The notes: generated by a model not told the origin, from the letters alone. 64,000 bases of DNA from Acerihabitans arboris (GCF_010131535.1 NZ_WUBS01000007.1:186001-250000), one strand, 5' to 3'; positions 24,603-33,881 are shown, counted from the stretch's first letter. Program-made: numbers and translations.

Positions 24603-25763
24603 ATGGCTACTACCCTGCCCACCCCGGACAGCGCGGATAACGACACTATCGCCTGGGTCCGCGTTTCATCGGTGTTCCTGCCGCTGGCTAATCCGATAAG
24701 CGACGCCAAGGTGCTGACCGGCCGGCAAAAACCGATGACCGAGATCGCCATTTTATTTGCCGAAATAGAAACCCGCGACGGCCATAAAGGCCTGGGTTTC
24801 AGCTACTCAAAACGGGCCGGCGGACCCGGCCAGTTCGCCCATGCCAAGGAGATTGCGCCGGGGCTAATCGGCGAGAACCCCAGCGATATCGCCAAGCTTT
24901 GGGATAAGCTGTGCTGGGCCGGCGCGTCGGTCGGGCGCAGCGGGCTGGCGACCCAGGCCATCGGCGCCTTTGACGTGGCGCTGTGGGACCTGAAGGCCAA
25001 ACGGGCCAACCTGTCGCTGGCGCGTCTGCTGGGCGCCCAGCGCGACTCGGTGCGCTGCTATAACACCTCGGGCGGCTTTTTGCATACGCCGCTCGACCAA
25101 TTGATGAAAAACACCGATATATCGCGGGAGAAAGGCATCGGCGGCATCAAGCTCAAGGTCGGCCAGCCTGATTTTGCGCTGGATATCCAGCGGGTCGGCA
25201 CGATACGCAAACATCTGGGCGACAATTTCCCGCTGATGGTGGACGCCAACCAGCAATGGGATCGTCCCACCGCGCAGCGTATGTGTCGCCATTTTGAAGC
25301 GCTTAACCTGGTGTGGATCGAGGAGCCGCTCGATTGTTATGACGCGGAAGGCCACGCGGCCCTGGCGGCGCAGTTTGATACGCCTATTGCCACCGGCGAA
25401 ATGCTGACCAGCGTCGCCGAACATTGGGAATTTATCAAAAACCGCTCGGCGGATTACCTGATGCCCGATGCGCCGCGAGTCGGCGGCATTACCCCTTACC
25501 TGAAGGTGGCCGCGCTGGCCGAGCATGCCGGACTAATGCTTGCCCCGCATTTTGCCATGGAGCTGCATGTGCACCTGGCGGCCGCGTACCCGACCGAACC
25601 CTGGGTGGAACATTTTGAATGGCTGGAACCGCTGTTTAATGAACGCCTGGCGATCAAGGACGGCCGCATGCTGGTGCCGACCCGCCCGGGTCTCGGCCTA
25701 ACGCTCAGCGGACAGGTGAAGGCCTGGACCGCGCAGAGCGTGGAAACCGGCCGGCGCGCCTGA
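24603..25763 (+). CDS. Enolase-superfamily L-talarate/galactarate-type dehydratase
   Basis: The 386-residue product belongs to the mandelate racemase subgroup. It has the KLK catalytic motif (GGIKLKVGQPDF), metal ligands Asp (LMVDANQQWD), Glu (WIEEPLDCYD) and Glu (ATGEMLTS), and the general-base His (APHFAMELHVHL). Its pattern matches Salmonella L-talarate/galactarate dehydratase, which makes 5-keto-4-deoxy-glucarate. Sequence alone does not fix the substrate within the subgroup. The ATG at 24603 follows CAGGAG by seven bases. An in-frame extension into the transporter gene is rejected. No aldolase or reductase for the product is present in the window. Confidence 0.86.
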   Translation: MATTLPTPDSADNDTIAWVRVSSVFLPLANPISDAKVLTGRQKPMTEIAILFAEIETRDGHKGLGFSYSKRAGGPGQFAHAKEIAPGLIGENPSDIAKLWDKLCWAGASVGRSGLATQAIGAFDVALWDLKAKRANLSLARLLGAQRDSVRCYNTSGGFLHTPLDQLMKNTDISREKGIGGIKLKVGQPDFALDIQRVGTIRKHLGDNFPLMVDANQQWDRPTAQRMCRHFEALNLVWIEEPLDCYDAEGHAALAAQFDTPIATGEMLTSVAEHWEFIKNRSADYLMPDAPRVGGITPYLKVAALAEHAGLMLAPHFAMELHVHLAAAYPTEPWVEHFEWLEPLFNERLAIKDGRMLVPTRPGLGLTLSGQVKAWTAQSVETGRRA

Positions 25764-25779
25764 AGGGTATCAGGGTATC

Positions 25780-25813
25780 ATGCCGGGGAACCCAGTCCTG
25801 GCCCACCCGGCAT
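25780..25813 (+). terminator. Possible terminator after the dehydratase gene
   Basis: An 8-bp stem, ATGCCGGG at 25780-25787 against CCCGGCAT at 25806-25813, with an 18-base loop and a following GGTTT. The loop is long and the T-tract weak. Confidence 0.4.
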
Positions 25814-25855
25814 GGTTTATGCCGCAAGAGCGGCCAATCGGGTAGCGGGGAAGGA

Positions 25856-26572
25856 TTAAAAATCGCGTTTACCTGATTGGGTCATCATCATAAGCCGGTC
25901 GGCGGCAAGAATACTCAGCTGCCTGCCGTGCAAAGCGATATCGCCCCGCCGACGCCACTCGGAGAGCATGCGGCTTAACGTCTCCAGGCGCACGCCAAGC
26001 TGGGTGGCCAGCTGCGCCCGGCTTACGGGAAGCGTCAGGTGAGGGCTTCCCGCCGTTTCGCTGAGCGTAATCAGATAGGCCGCCAGCCGTTCCGCGGTGG
26101 AGCTCGAGGTCAGCCAGTCGACTTTATTGATTATGGCATAGAGCTGGTTGCAAAAATAACTCATCAGCCGCAGTGAAAATTGCGGATAACGCAGGCAGAT
26201 ATCCTTGAGCAGCGTATTGGGAATCAGCAGCGCATTGCCCGCCTCGACGACCTGGGCGCTCATCGGAAAACGTCCGTGGCGCATAAACACCGCCGCCAGC
26301 GCCACCACGTCTCCCTGCCGCAGCTGGCCGAATATTTTCTCCTCTCCGGTCAGCGTAAAACGAAACACCTTCACCATGCCGCTCTCAAGCAGCAGGCAAT
26401 GGGTCATTTTGTCCCCTTCCTGGAAAAGAGTCTGGCCCTGAACCAATTTTTTGCGCCTGCAATGTGCCGATAAATCAGCAAGTTCGCTTGCCGGCAGCGT
26501 ACCGATCCACTGTTGGCCGGCCAGCGACGCCAGGGCAATGGCATCCAGCGGGGCGTTTTTGACATTTGTCAT
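25856..26572 (-). CDS. Crp/Fnr-family transcriptional regulator
   Basis: A 238-residue regulator with an N-terminal cyclic-nucleotide-binding-type beta barrel (GQTLFQEGDKMTHCLLLESGMVKVFRFT) and a C-terminal winged helix (VSRAQLATQLGVRLETLSRMLSEWRRRGDI). It lacks the four-cysteine N-terminal cluster of FNR and is closer to the DNR/NnrR branch that often senses nitric oxide through haem. That ligand is a guess. It diverges from a cupin gene across 88 bp holding a Fur-type box. Confidence 0.85.
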   Translation of the reverse strand: MTNVKNAPLDAIALASLAGQQWIGTLPASELADLSAHCRRKKLVQGQTLFQEGDKMTHCLLLESGMVKVFRFTLTGEEKIFGQLRQGDVVALAAVFMRHGRFPMSAQVVEAGNALLIPNTLLKDICLRYPQFSLRLMSYFCNQLYAIINKVDWLTSSSTAERLAAYLITLSETAGSPHLTLPVSRAQLATQLGVRLETLSRMLSEWRRRGDIALHGRQLSILAADRLMMMTQSGKRDF

Positions 26573-26607
26573 TGGGGTTGCGTTTCCAGCGTCTTAACAT
26601 GACTGAA

Positions 26608-26626
26608 GCAAATGATAATCATTACT
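26608..26626. promoter_or_regulatory. Fur-type box
   Basis: The central 13 bases, AATGATAATCATT, are identical to the core of the 19-bp Fur consensus, and 15 of 19 positions agree overall. It lies between the Crp/Fnr and cupin genes, 35 bp before the cupin ATG, and could control either direction. Confidence 0.75.
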
Positions 26627-26660
26627 GACAACATACGCTATTTCCATTGTGGAGAACATT

Positions 26661-27008
26661 ATGACAACCCCAAATATCGCGGCTTCACAGGCCCATGACC
26701 TGCATAATTTGATCACCCCCACCGAACAAGGCATCGCCAGCCGCGTCCTGGCGCGCGCCAGCGGCGGCAATATTACCCTGTTTGCCTTTGATGCCGGCCA
26801 GGGCCTTAGCGAGCACGCCGCCCCATTTGATGCCCTGGTCATGGTATTGGCAGGCCGGTTGACCCTGATTATCGACGGCCAGGCTGTCGATGCGCTGCCC
26901 GGCAACATTGTGCGCATGCCGGCCAATATACCGCACGCGGTGGAAGCGCCCGAAGCGGCGCGCATGATGCTGATCATGTTGCGCGAACTGCCGGGTTCCG
27001 CCGGATAA
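26661..27008 (+). CDS. Small cupin-domain protein
   Basis: A 115-residue single-domain cupin. The two motifs are recognisable in diverged form (DALVMVLAGRLTLIIDGQAVDALPGNIVRMPANIPHAVEAPEAARMMLIML), with a conserved PHAV histidine. The ATG at 26661 follows GGAGA by about six bases. It is the first gene of a plus-strand set with the methyltransferase and DUF488 genes, opposite a Crp/Fnr regulator. No enzymatic role can be assigned. Such proteins often act as metal-bound sensors or small dioxygenase-like folds. Confidence 0.8.
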   Translation: MTTPNIAASQAHDLHNLITPTEQGIASRVLARASGGNITLFAFDAGQGLSEHAAPFDALVMVLAGRLTLIIDGQAVDALPGNIVRMPANIPHAVEAPEAARMMLIMLRELPGSAG

Positions 27009-27089
27009 GGCCTCGCCGCAACGCCGGCCGCAAGCGTCGGCAAACAACCGGATCGCGCTAATTCGATGTATCGGACGACAGGAGAGAGC

Positions 27090-27854
27090 ATGTCAGGCAC
27101 TGAAGCAGGTCATAAATTCCTCGCCCGAATGGGTAAGACCCGGCTGCGGCCGGGCGGGAAACGCGCCACCGAGTGGCTGATAAAACACGGCGGGTTTAAT
27201 CAAACGTGCCGGGTGCTGGAGGTGGCGTGCAATATGGGCACCACGGCTATTGAGATAGCAGGCCGGTTCCGCTGTCATGTTACCGGCGTGGATATGGATA
27301 ACCAGGCGCTGGAGCAGGCGCGGCGAAACGTCGCCGCTAAGCAAATGCAGCAATGGGTGACCATTACCCAGGCAGACGCCCTGTGCCTGCCGTTTCCGGA
27401 TAATCATTTTGATATCGTCATCAATGAAGCCATGCTGACCATGTACGCCGACAAGGCCAAGGTCCGCCTGGTCCAGGAGTATTTACGGGTGCTGAAACCG
27501 GGCGGGCGGTTGCTGACCCACGATATCATGATTAACGATCCCCTCTCCGCCACCAACGCGGTGATGCAAATGCGCCGGGCGATCAATGTTAACGCCCAAC
27601 CCATGACACAGCAAGGTTGGCTGGCGTTATTCAGGGAGGCCGGCGCGGAACGCGTTGATTTCCAGCAGGGCCGGATGACCCTGCTTTCGCCCCGGGGATT
27701 GATTTATGATGAAGGTCTGACGGGTACGCTGCGGATAATCCGTAATGCGTTGCAAAAGGCGAACCGGCCGATGTTTTTAACCATGTACCGCACCTTTCGC
27801 CGCAATCGCCGACTGCTGCGCTATATTGCCCTATGCGGCACCAAACGCGGGTAA
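27090..27854 (+). CDS. Class I SAM-dependent methyltransferase
   Basis: A 254-residue protein with a Rossmann methyltransferase core: motif I VLEVACNMGTTAIEIAGRF (glycine pattern partly altered, NMGT for GxGxG), the acidic VDMD loop and the post-motif LPFPDNHFDIVINEAMLTMY. It resembles UbiE/SmtA-type small-molecule methyltransferases. AGGAGA five bases before the ATG at 27090 supports this start over 27066. The substrate is unknown. The cupin gene ends 81 bp upstream and the DUF488 gene starts 61 bp downstream. Confidence 0.83.
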   Translation: MSGTEAGHKFLARMGKTRLRPGGKRATEWLIKHGGFNQTCRVLEVACNMGTTAIEIAGRFRCHVTGVDMDNQALEQARRNVAAKQMQQWVTITQADALCLPFPDNHFDIVINEAMLTMYADKAKVRLVQEYLRVLKPGGRLLTHDIMINDPLSATNAVMQMRRAINVNAQPMTQQGWLALFREAGAERVDFQQGRMTLLSPRGLIYDEGLTGTLRIIRNALQKANRPMFLTMYRTFRRNRRLLRYIALCGTKRG

Positions 27855-27915
27855 CGCCTGCCGGCGGGGCATGGGTTGCCTGGCCGATACCAGGCGTTAC
27901 GCGTCGGGAGGCGGG

Positions 27916-28263
27916 ATGATTTATTGTAAACGCGTATATGAACCGGCGGAACCCGGCGACGGCTACCGGGTGTTGGTTGACCGGTTGTGGCCGCGCGGCG
28001 TTAAAAAAAACGCCCTGCGGATGGATTTATGGTGTAAAGACGTGGCGCCGTCGCAAGCGTTGCGGCGAGCGTTCCACGCCTCGTTGCTTGGTTATGACGA
28101 CTTTCGCGCGGCCTACTGCCGGGAACTCGGGGCCAACGAGGCCGGGTGGCGACCCCTGGCTTCCCGCGCCGGCAAAGGAAATGTTACGTTGCTTTATGCC
28201 GCGCGGGATAAGGTGCGCAACCACGCCATGATATTGGCGGCGTTTTTACTTAGCGCGGGGTGA
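27916..28263 (+). CDS. DUF488 family protein (YeaO-like)
   Basis: A 115-residue protein with the DUF488 pattern: MIYCKRVYEP start, GYRVLVDRLWPRGVKK, WCKDVAPSQALRR, YCREL and the C-terminal VTLLYAARDKVRNHA. The ATG at 27916 is preceded by GGAGGCGGG; an upstream frame inside the methyltransferase end is rejected. The function of the family is not established. The stop is 6 bp from the convergent binding-protein gene. Confidence 0.86.
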   Translation: MIYCKRVYEPAEPGDGYRVLVDRLWPRGVKKNALRMDLWCKDVAPSQALRRAFHASLLGYDDFRAAYCRELGANEAGWRPLASRAGKGNVTLLYAARDKVRNHAMILAAFLLSAG

Positions 28264-28268
28264 CCAGG

Positions 28269-29303
28269 TTACGCGCTCAGGATATCGGGCACCGTTTTAT
28301 CGATAAATGCCCGGGTATCCGTATCGGGCCTGATGACATTAATCGTTTTCAGCTCATCCACATAGGCCGCCAGTTCGGCGCGCAGATGATGCCCGGTGCT
28401 GTGGTGGCCGTGGGTATGCCCGGCAAGGATGGCCTTGACCTGCGCGGCGGTGATGGTGCTGGGCAGGAAAGGCGCAAAAATCTCGGCCGTTTCGTCGGGA
28501 TTATCCACCGCCCACTGCTGTGCATCGACCACCGCCTGGGTTATCGCCCTGGCCGTCCGGGGATCGTTGCGCACCAGCGCGCCGCTTAACGCCAGTACGC
28601 AGCAGGTGCGGTCGTGGTAGGCGCCGCTCAGGTTGGTGGCCACCTCGAACAAATCATCCCGTTCGCGAATCAGCCAGGCCTGCGGGTCGGTGGCGGCAAT
28701 CGCCTGCACCTCGCCCTTGCGCAGCGCCTCGCCGGACAGTTGTTCGGGATACTGCACCCAGTTGACGTCGTCGTCGGGATGAAATCCCTGCCTGGCCAGC
28801 TGGATGGCGAAAAAATTCTTCACCGGGCTGGCCTGATCGCTTACCGCCACCGATTTCCCCACCAGATCCCTCACCTGGGTTATGCCGCTGTTCCTGGCGG
28901 TGATAAGCCGCATGCAGCCGCCATGGGTGCCGACCGTCAGCGCAACGTCAAAACCCTGCTCCAGCGGTTTCAACCAGCGCAGCGCCATGCCGATGCCGGC
29001 TTCGGCCTGGCCGGTGGACAGCGCCACCAGCGGGGTATCGCCGTCGGTAAAGTTGACCGTCTCCACCTGCAGCCCGTATTGGGTGAAAAAACCCTTTTTG
29101 TAGGCCACCGATATCGGCGCCTGGCAAATCCCGGCCTGATGCCAGGCGATACGCACGGTTTTCAACGGCGCCGCGGCCGCGGCAGGCGCGCCATAGGCCG
29201 AGGCCGGGGGTAAGCCGCATAACAGTCCGCCGCCCATGGCCGCGCCGCTTAATATCCCGGCCGATTGCAGAAACCGTCGTCTTGTTACCCTAATATCCGC
29301 CAT
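28269..29303 (-). CDS. ABC transporter substrate-binding protein with Tat signal (SsuA/NrtA-like)
   Basis: A periplasmic binding protein of 344 residues with an N-terminal Tat motif (TRRRFLQSAG) and hydrophobic region to about residue 40. NMT1/SsuA-like features include IAWHQAGICQAPISVAYKKGFF, DGDTPLVALSTGQAEAGIG and WVQYPEQLSGEALRKGEVQAI. The ATG at 29303 has GGAGA upstream. The permease gene lies upstream on the same strand and the ATPase is divergent. Candidate ligands are sulfonates, nitrate/cyanate-like ions or pyrimidine-type compounds. Tat export suggests folding before export or a cofactor. Confidence 0.85.
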   Translation of the reverse strand: MADIRVTRRRFLQSAGILSGAAMGGGLLCGLPPASAYGAPAAAAAPLKTVRIAWHQAGICQAPISVAYKKGFFTQYGLQVETVNFTDGDTPLVALSTGQAEAGIGMALRWLKPLEQGFDVALTVGTHGGCMRLITARNSGITQVRDLVGKSVAVSDQASPVKNFFAIQLARQGFHPDDDVNWVQYPEQLSGEALRKGEVQAIAATDPQAWLIRERDDLFEVATNLSGAYHDRTCCVLALSGALVRNDPRTARAITQAVVDAQQWAVDNPDETAEIFAPFLPSTITAAQVKAILAGHTHGHHSTGHHLRAELAAYVDELKTINVIRPDTDTRAFIDKTVPDILSA

Positions 29304-29360
29304 AGTCTCTCCAGAAGAATAAATAGAAAGCCACATTGTCTTGGCATCCGCCCGGGACGC

Positions 29361-30413
29361 CTACCATTTGACCGCCCCGCTCTGCCAGGCCAGCAGACGA
29401 TCGCGCACGGCAAACAGCACCGTGATTAATGAGGAAAACAGCAGGGCCATCACGATCAGCGCGCCGTACATATTGGAATAAGCCGCCCACCCCTGCGCCC
29501 ACTGCAAATACCAGCCCAGTCCTGATTTAACCCCCATCATTTCAGCGGCCACCAGTACTGAAAAAGACGCGCCCAGGCCCATGAACAGGCCGACGAATAC
29601 ATGGGGCAACGCCGCCGGAATAACCACTCGGGTAATCAGGAACAGCGGTTTGGCCCCCAGGGTGCGGGCAACGTCAAAATAATTTTTATCGACGCTTGCC
29701 ACGCCGGACCAGGTCAGCACCGTTACCGGAAACCAGGTGGCCAGCGCAATCAGGAATATCGCCGCCGAAAAGCTGGAAGGGAAAAAATAAAGCGTCAGGG
29801 GTAATAAAGCCGTCGAGGGTACCGGACCGAGAAAGCGCAATATCGGGTGCAGCCAGTACCCCAGGCTTTTTGAACAACCGATGGCGACGCCGGTTAAAAA
29901 ACCGCTCAGGCTGCCGAACAGGAAACCGAAAAACAGCAGGCGCAGGGAATGCAGCAGGCTATCGCCCAGCCGTAGCCAATCGGTGGCGTAGGCTTCGACC
30001 AGCGCATGCGGCGGCGCGAAGAACGGCGCCGGCAGCCAGGCGAGCTTGGCGGTGGAAATCTCCCACAGGGCGACAAACAGCGCCAGAGCGAAAAACCATT
30101 GACCGCCGGACCTGACGTAACGCGTTACCGGGGCGATGATAAAACGCAGCAGCGGCAAGCGTTCTCCCAGCGCCAACAACAGTAAGATCGCGGCGATGCC
30201 GACCGCCAGCCCATGGGTTTGGGCGATATACCGCGGGCGGGCAAAACCGACCGATTTATCCGGCCAGACGATCATCAGCGCCGCCACCGCCCCCCAGGCC
30301 ACCGCGGCCAATAAACCCATGGTCCAGAATGCCGCGCCCGGCGGGTGACCCGATAATCCGCTGGCGGATAGGGCGACGGATGGTTCGGACGGTTCCAGCG
30401 CTTCGGATGACAT
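29361..30413 (-). CDS. ABC transporter permease (SsuC/NrtB-like)
   Basis: A 350-residue inner-membrane protein. The C-terminal ~250 residues form the BPD_transp_1 domain with the ABC-coupling EAA-type loop (FDVARTLGAKPLFLITRVVIPAALPHVF). The N-terminal ~100 residues add two extra hydrophobic segments (WTMGLLAAVAWGAVAALMIV and AVGIAAILLLLALGERLPLL), which most SsuC-type permeases lack. GGGAGG precedes the ATG. It sits 57 bp upstream of the binding-protein gene on the same strand. Confidence 0.86.
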   Translation of the reverse strand: MSSEALEPSEPSVALSASGLSGHPPGAAFWTMGLLAAVAWGAVAALMIVWPDKSVGFARPRYIAQTHGLAVGIAAILLLLALGERLPLLRFIIAPVTRYVRSGGQWFFALALFVALWEISTAKLAWLPAPFFAPPHALVEAYATDWLRLGDSLLHSLRLLFFGFLFGSLSGFLTGVAIGCSKSLGYWLHPILRFLGPVPSTALLPLTLYFFPSSFSAAIFLIALATWFPVTVLTWSGVASVDKNYFDVARTLGAKPLFLITRVVIPAALPHVFVGLFMGLGASFSVLVAAEMMGVKSGLGWYLQWAQGWAAYSNMYGALIVMALLFSSLITVLFAVRDRLLAWQSGAVKW

Positions 30414-30958
30414 AGCACCTCCCTAGATAATATATTAATAAATAGCTTCGCCGGAGAACGAAATAAACACGCGCGACCCGATTATCCGGTTTCGGCATAT
30501 GCGTTTTTATTCTTTATAAACGCGTTAGCAACAAATATGCTCAACCGATATTTTAATTTAAACAGATCAATCAAACTCATTCTCATTCAATCAGCAATAT
30601 AAGGTTATCTTCGCCAGATTAGTTCAAATCAATTACCGATATTTAGCATATTGTTAACTTTTATCTTTACAAGCCGGCGCATTCAAATCCAGCGGGTCTA
30701 TTAATAATATAACTACGCCACAAAGAAAATTATGTAAATATTATTCTGGAATTAAATATAATTAAAAAAACCATAGCCAGGCTTGTGAGCAGGTGGTTAC
30801 CGCGCTACTTTAGCGGCTTGATAGTTTATAAAAAAATACCTTATCCACTCATGGAGGCTAAACCTCGCGTTATTATCTGACGCCATTGTTATGCGCTAAT
30901 TTAATATCGTTATGTGGCCACCGGCTTTTACGGTTTATTTTATTTAAGGACCTGGATC
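30414..30958. other. AT-rich divergent intergenic region
   Basis: About 545 bp between the permease and ATPase genes, markedly AT-rich (30500-30800 especially). It should contain both divergent promoters. I see no gene and no clear operator. Confidence 0.6.
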
Positions 30959-31777
30959 ATGACACTGGCCATAGACCGGATCGACAATCTTAGCGCCGTT
31001 GCCCCGACGGGCAACGGCGCCGGACTGAGTCTGCAACTCAACGATGTAGGCCACGGCTTTGATTTTGGCGGTGAGATATTGCCGGTATTGGAGCAGATTT
31101 CGTTCAGCGTGGCGCCGGGTGAGTTTATCGCCCTGCTGGGGCCTTCCGGCTGCGGTAAATCCACCCTGCTCAGGCTGGTGGCCGGCCTGGAAAATCCGCT
31201 TTCCGGCGAGTTGCTGGAAGACGGCGTGCCCATTCGCCGGCCGGATCCCGCGCGGGTGGTGGTATTCCAGGACCCGACCCTGTTCCCCTGGCGCACGGTC
31301 TGGGCAAACGTGGCGCTGGGCTTGCAGGCGCAGGGGTTGCTGGATGACCACGGCCGGCGACGGGTCGATCGGGTGCTGGAGCGGGTGGGACTGGCGCAGT
31401 TTGCCCATGCCTATCCCCGGCAGCTTTCCGGTGGGATGGCGCAGCGCGCGGCGCTGGCTCGCGCGCTGGTCAACGATCCCAGGTTGCTTATCCTCGACGA
31501 GCCGCTGGGGAAACTGGACTCGCTGACGCGCATCCGTATGCAGGGGGAACTGGTCGGCCTGTGGCGGGAAAAACGCTACAGCGTGCTGATGGTCACCCAT
31601 GACGTGGAAGAAGCGCTGCTGATGGCCAACCGGGTATTGGTCTTCGGGCCGCGCCCGGCGCGCATCCTGCAGACCATTGATGTTGAACTGCCCTACCCGC
31701 GCCGCCGCAATCACCCGGATATGATTGCCTTGCGCACCCGGGTGCTGGCGTTATTGGGCGCCGGGGCCGATAGCTAG
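30959..31777 (+). CDS. ABC transporter ATP-binding protein (SsuB/NrtD-like)
   Basis: A 272-residue ATPase with Walker A GPSGCGKST, Q-loop VVFQDPTLFPWRTV, signature LSGGMAQRAALARAL and Walker B LLILDEPLGKLD. It matches the nitrate/sulfonate/taurine subfamily. The ATG at 30959 follows AAGGA and gives a normal length; an upstream in-frame start at 30914 lacks a binding site. It is the missing ATPase of the divergently encoded permease and binding protein. Confidence 0.88.
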   Translation: MTLAIDRIDNLSAVAPTGNGAGLSLQLNDVGHGFDFGGEILPVLEQISFSVAPGEFIALLGPSGCGKSTLLRLVAGLENPLSGELLEDGVPIRRPDPARVVVFQDPTLFPWRTVWANVALGLQAQGLLDDHGRRRVDRVLERVGLAQFAHAYPRQLSGGMAQRAALARALVNDPRLLILDEPLGKLDSLTRIRMQGELVGLWREKRYSVLMVTHDVEEALLMANRVLVFGPRPARILQTIDVELPYPRRRNHPDMIALRTRVLALLGAGADS

Positions 31778-31817
31778 GGCAAGCACCGGCGGGGTGCCGT
31801 TGCCGTTGCGCGAACGG

Positions 31818-32408
31818 TTATGCAAACGCCCTGGCGATGCCCAGCGTATGGGCGTATACCGCTCCCGCCCGGATAACCAACGCCACCGCATACCCCTCTT
31901 CCAGCGCCCGCGGTAACGCCCCGGCCCGCAGCGCGGCCTGGTGAAACGCCAGCCGCAGCCCTTCCCGCTCCTTTGCCAGCCCCACCGCCGCGGCTATCGC
32001 GTAACGCAGCGTCAACGGCAGCGTCGGCTCGCCCAGGATTGTATTGACGAACAGGTTCCGGTCATGCTCCACCGGCAGCCCGCCCAGCGCCGGCGATTGC
32101 GTAACCACAGCGCCGTCCGCGCCGATATCGATAGCGCCGTCCAGCAGGGTCTCCAGCGCCGCGGTAATATAGGCGGCGGCCAGCACCTCATCCCGCGACG
32201 CGCCCAGCCGGCGGGCTATTCGCGCGTGATGTTCGATGCAATAAGCGCATCGCGTCACCTGCGCGGCCGCCACCGCCACCAGGTGTTTATCCCGGCTGCT
32301 TAGCGCCCCGTTGTTCCAATGCCGGCGGGACAGGTTCCTGAAGGCGGCGGCATGGGGGCTGTCGGCTTCCAGCGTCGCTAATATATCGACATCATGCTGA
32401 TGGCTCAT
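31818..32408 (-). CDS. AhpD/carboxymuconolactone decarboxylase-family protein
   Basis: A 196-residue all-helical protein with the AhpD-type redox motif CAYCIEHH (Cys-x-x-Cys followed by His). It resembles alkylhydroperoxidase-like and CMD-family proteins that reduce peroxides or act as decarboxylases. The real start is the ATG at 32408, overlapping the stop of the upstream transporter gene by four bases. A longer in-frame reading into that gene is rejected. Coupling to the transporter suggests action on its substrate or protection during its metabolism. Confidence 0.83.
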   Translation of the reverse strand: MSHQHDVDILATLEADSPHAAAFRNLSRRHWNNGALSSRDKHLVAVAAAQVTRCAYCIEHHARIARRLGASRDEVLAAAYITAALETLLDGAIDIGADGAVVTQSPALGGLPVEHDRNLFVNTILGEPTLPLTLRYAIAAAVGLAKEREGLRLAFHQAALRAGALPRALEEGYAVALVIRAGAVYAHTLGIARAFA

Positions 32409-33757
32409 GCGGGATCCTTGGCATTTAACGGGACGGAACCGGCGCCGGCCGCCGCGGCACGGATTTCCCGCACCGGGTCTTGCGCGGCATAGGCGGCGAT
32501 CAGGCTTAACACGGCATAAAAAGAGATATAGCCGCTGATAAGCCAGGGCGAACCATCGCCCACCGAAAACAGCCAGGTGGCGATAAACGGCGTCAGGCCG
32601 CCGGAAATCAGCGTGCCGACCTGATAGCCGATGGATACGCCGCTGTAGCGCACCTCGATGGGAAATTGCTCCGAAAACCAGGCCGCGCCCGGGCCATACA
32701 CCGCGGCGTCGAATACGCCCAGCGCCACGGCCACCACCAGCGGCAGGTACGCCAGGTCGCCATGGTCGAGAAACAGAAAGAACGGCCACACCAGGATGCC
32801 GATGCCCAGGATGCCGAATACCGCCGGCGCCCGGCGGCCGATGTTATCCGACAGCAGCGCCCACAGCGGCGTGGCGACGATCGCCGCCGCGGAGCCGGTC
32901 AGCACGGCGGTCAGCGCCATGGTGGCGTCGCCGCGTTTTAATACCAGGTAGCTCAGCGCGTAGGTGGTCAGGATGGCGTACATCGCCGGCTGCGCCAGCC
33001 TCAGTCCGATGGTGACCAGCAATCCGCGCGGATGATGGCGAATGACCTGCGCCACCGGGAAGCGCCGGATCTTGCCGTCGGCCTTGGCCCGCAAAAAAGC
33101 CTCAGGCTCATCAATGCGCAAACGGACAAAAATACCGATGGCAATCAGCACGATACTGAATAAAAACGGCAGCCGCCAGCCCCAGGCGGCAAAGGCGTCG
33201 GCGCTCACCGACGCCCTGACGGCCAGAAACGTGCCCGACGCCAGCAGCATGCCGGCCGCCGAGCCAATTTGCGTAAAGGAGCCCAGCAAGCCCCGATTTC
33301 TAGGCGTGGCATGTTCGACGGACAGCAGGGAGGCCCCGCCCCATTCCGCTCCCGTCGCAATGCCTTGCAGCAGCCGCAGCAGCACCAGCAGCACGGTGGC
33401 CCACAGCCCCGCGACGGCATAGGTGGGCAACAGACCGGTCAGCAGGGTGGAGACGCCCATCAATATCAGCGAGGAGACCAGTACCCGTTTACGGCCGATG
33501 CGATCGCCGAAATGCCCGGCGATAACGCCGCCCAGCGGGCGGGCAAAAAAGCCCACTCCATAGGCCGCAAAAGATCCCAACAGGCCGGATAGCGGATTGG
33601 TCGACGGCGGAAAAAAGGTATGGCTGAAAATCAGCGCGGCGGCGGTGCTGTAAATGTAAAAATCATACCATTCAACGGTGGTGCCGATAAATGCGGCGAA
33701 GGCCACTTTGCGGCGCCGGGATCCCTCGCCGCCGGGTACATCCAAAATCTGCGTCAT
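32405..33757 (-). CDS. MFS metabolite:H+ symporter (MHS/ShiA-ProP type)
   Basis: A 450-residue, 12-helix transporter with MHS hallmarks: FIGTTVEWYDFYIYSTAAALIF, GGVIAGHFGDRIGRKR and GIATGAEWGGASLLSVEHA. Members carry shikimate, alpha-ketoglutarate, proline/betaine or aromatic acids. The ATG at 33757 is chosen over an upstream codon because family members start close to this conserved segment. It is divergent from a GntR regulator gene, with two palindromes between them. Confidence 0.86.
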   Translation of the reverse strand: MTQILDVPGGEGSRRRKVAFAAFIGTTVEWYDFYIYSTAAALIFSHTFFPPSTNPLSGLLGSFAAYGVGFFARPLGGVIAGHFGDRIGRKRVLVSSLILMGVSTLLTGLLPTYAVAGLWATVLLVLLRLLQGIATGAEWGGASLLSVEHATPRNRGLLGSFTQIGSAAGMLLASGTFLAVRASVSADAFAAWGWRLPFLFSIVLIAIGIFVRLRIDEPEAFLRAKADGKIRRFPVAQVIRHHPRGLLVTIGLRLAQPAMYAILTTYALSYLVLKRGDATMALTAVLTGSAAAIVATPLWALLSDNIGRRAPAVFGILGIGILVWPFFLFLDHGDLAYLPLVVAVALGVFDAAVYGPGAAWFSEQFPIEVRYSGVSIGYQVGTLISGGLTPFIATWLFSVGDGSPWLISGYISFYAVLSLIAAYAAQDPVREIRAAAAGAGSVPLNAKDPA

Positions 33758-33881
33758 TTTTTCTTGCCCTTTAGCTTGCGTACTAATACTAAAGCGGCTG
33801 ACGGCCCCGGCCGTCAAATAACAATCATCGCTGAGGATAGCCGTTATTTATCTTAAGCCCCATCGGAGGAAGACGTTATTT

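Noticed and set aside
32409-32789. N-terminal extension of the AhpD-like protein
   Set aside because: The extension lies inside the MHS transporter gene in another frame. The ATG at 32408 gives a normal-sized protein with ATGA overlap.
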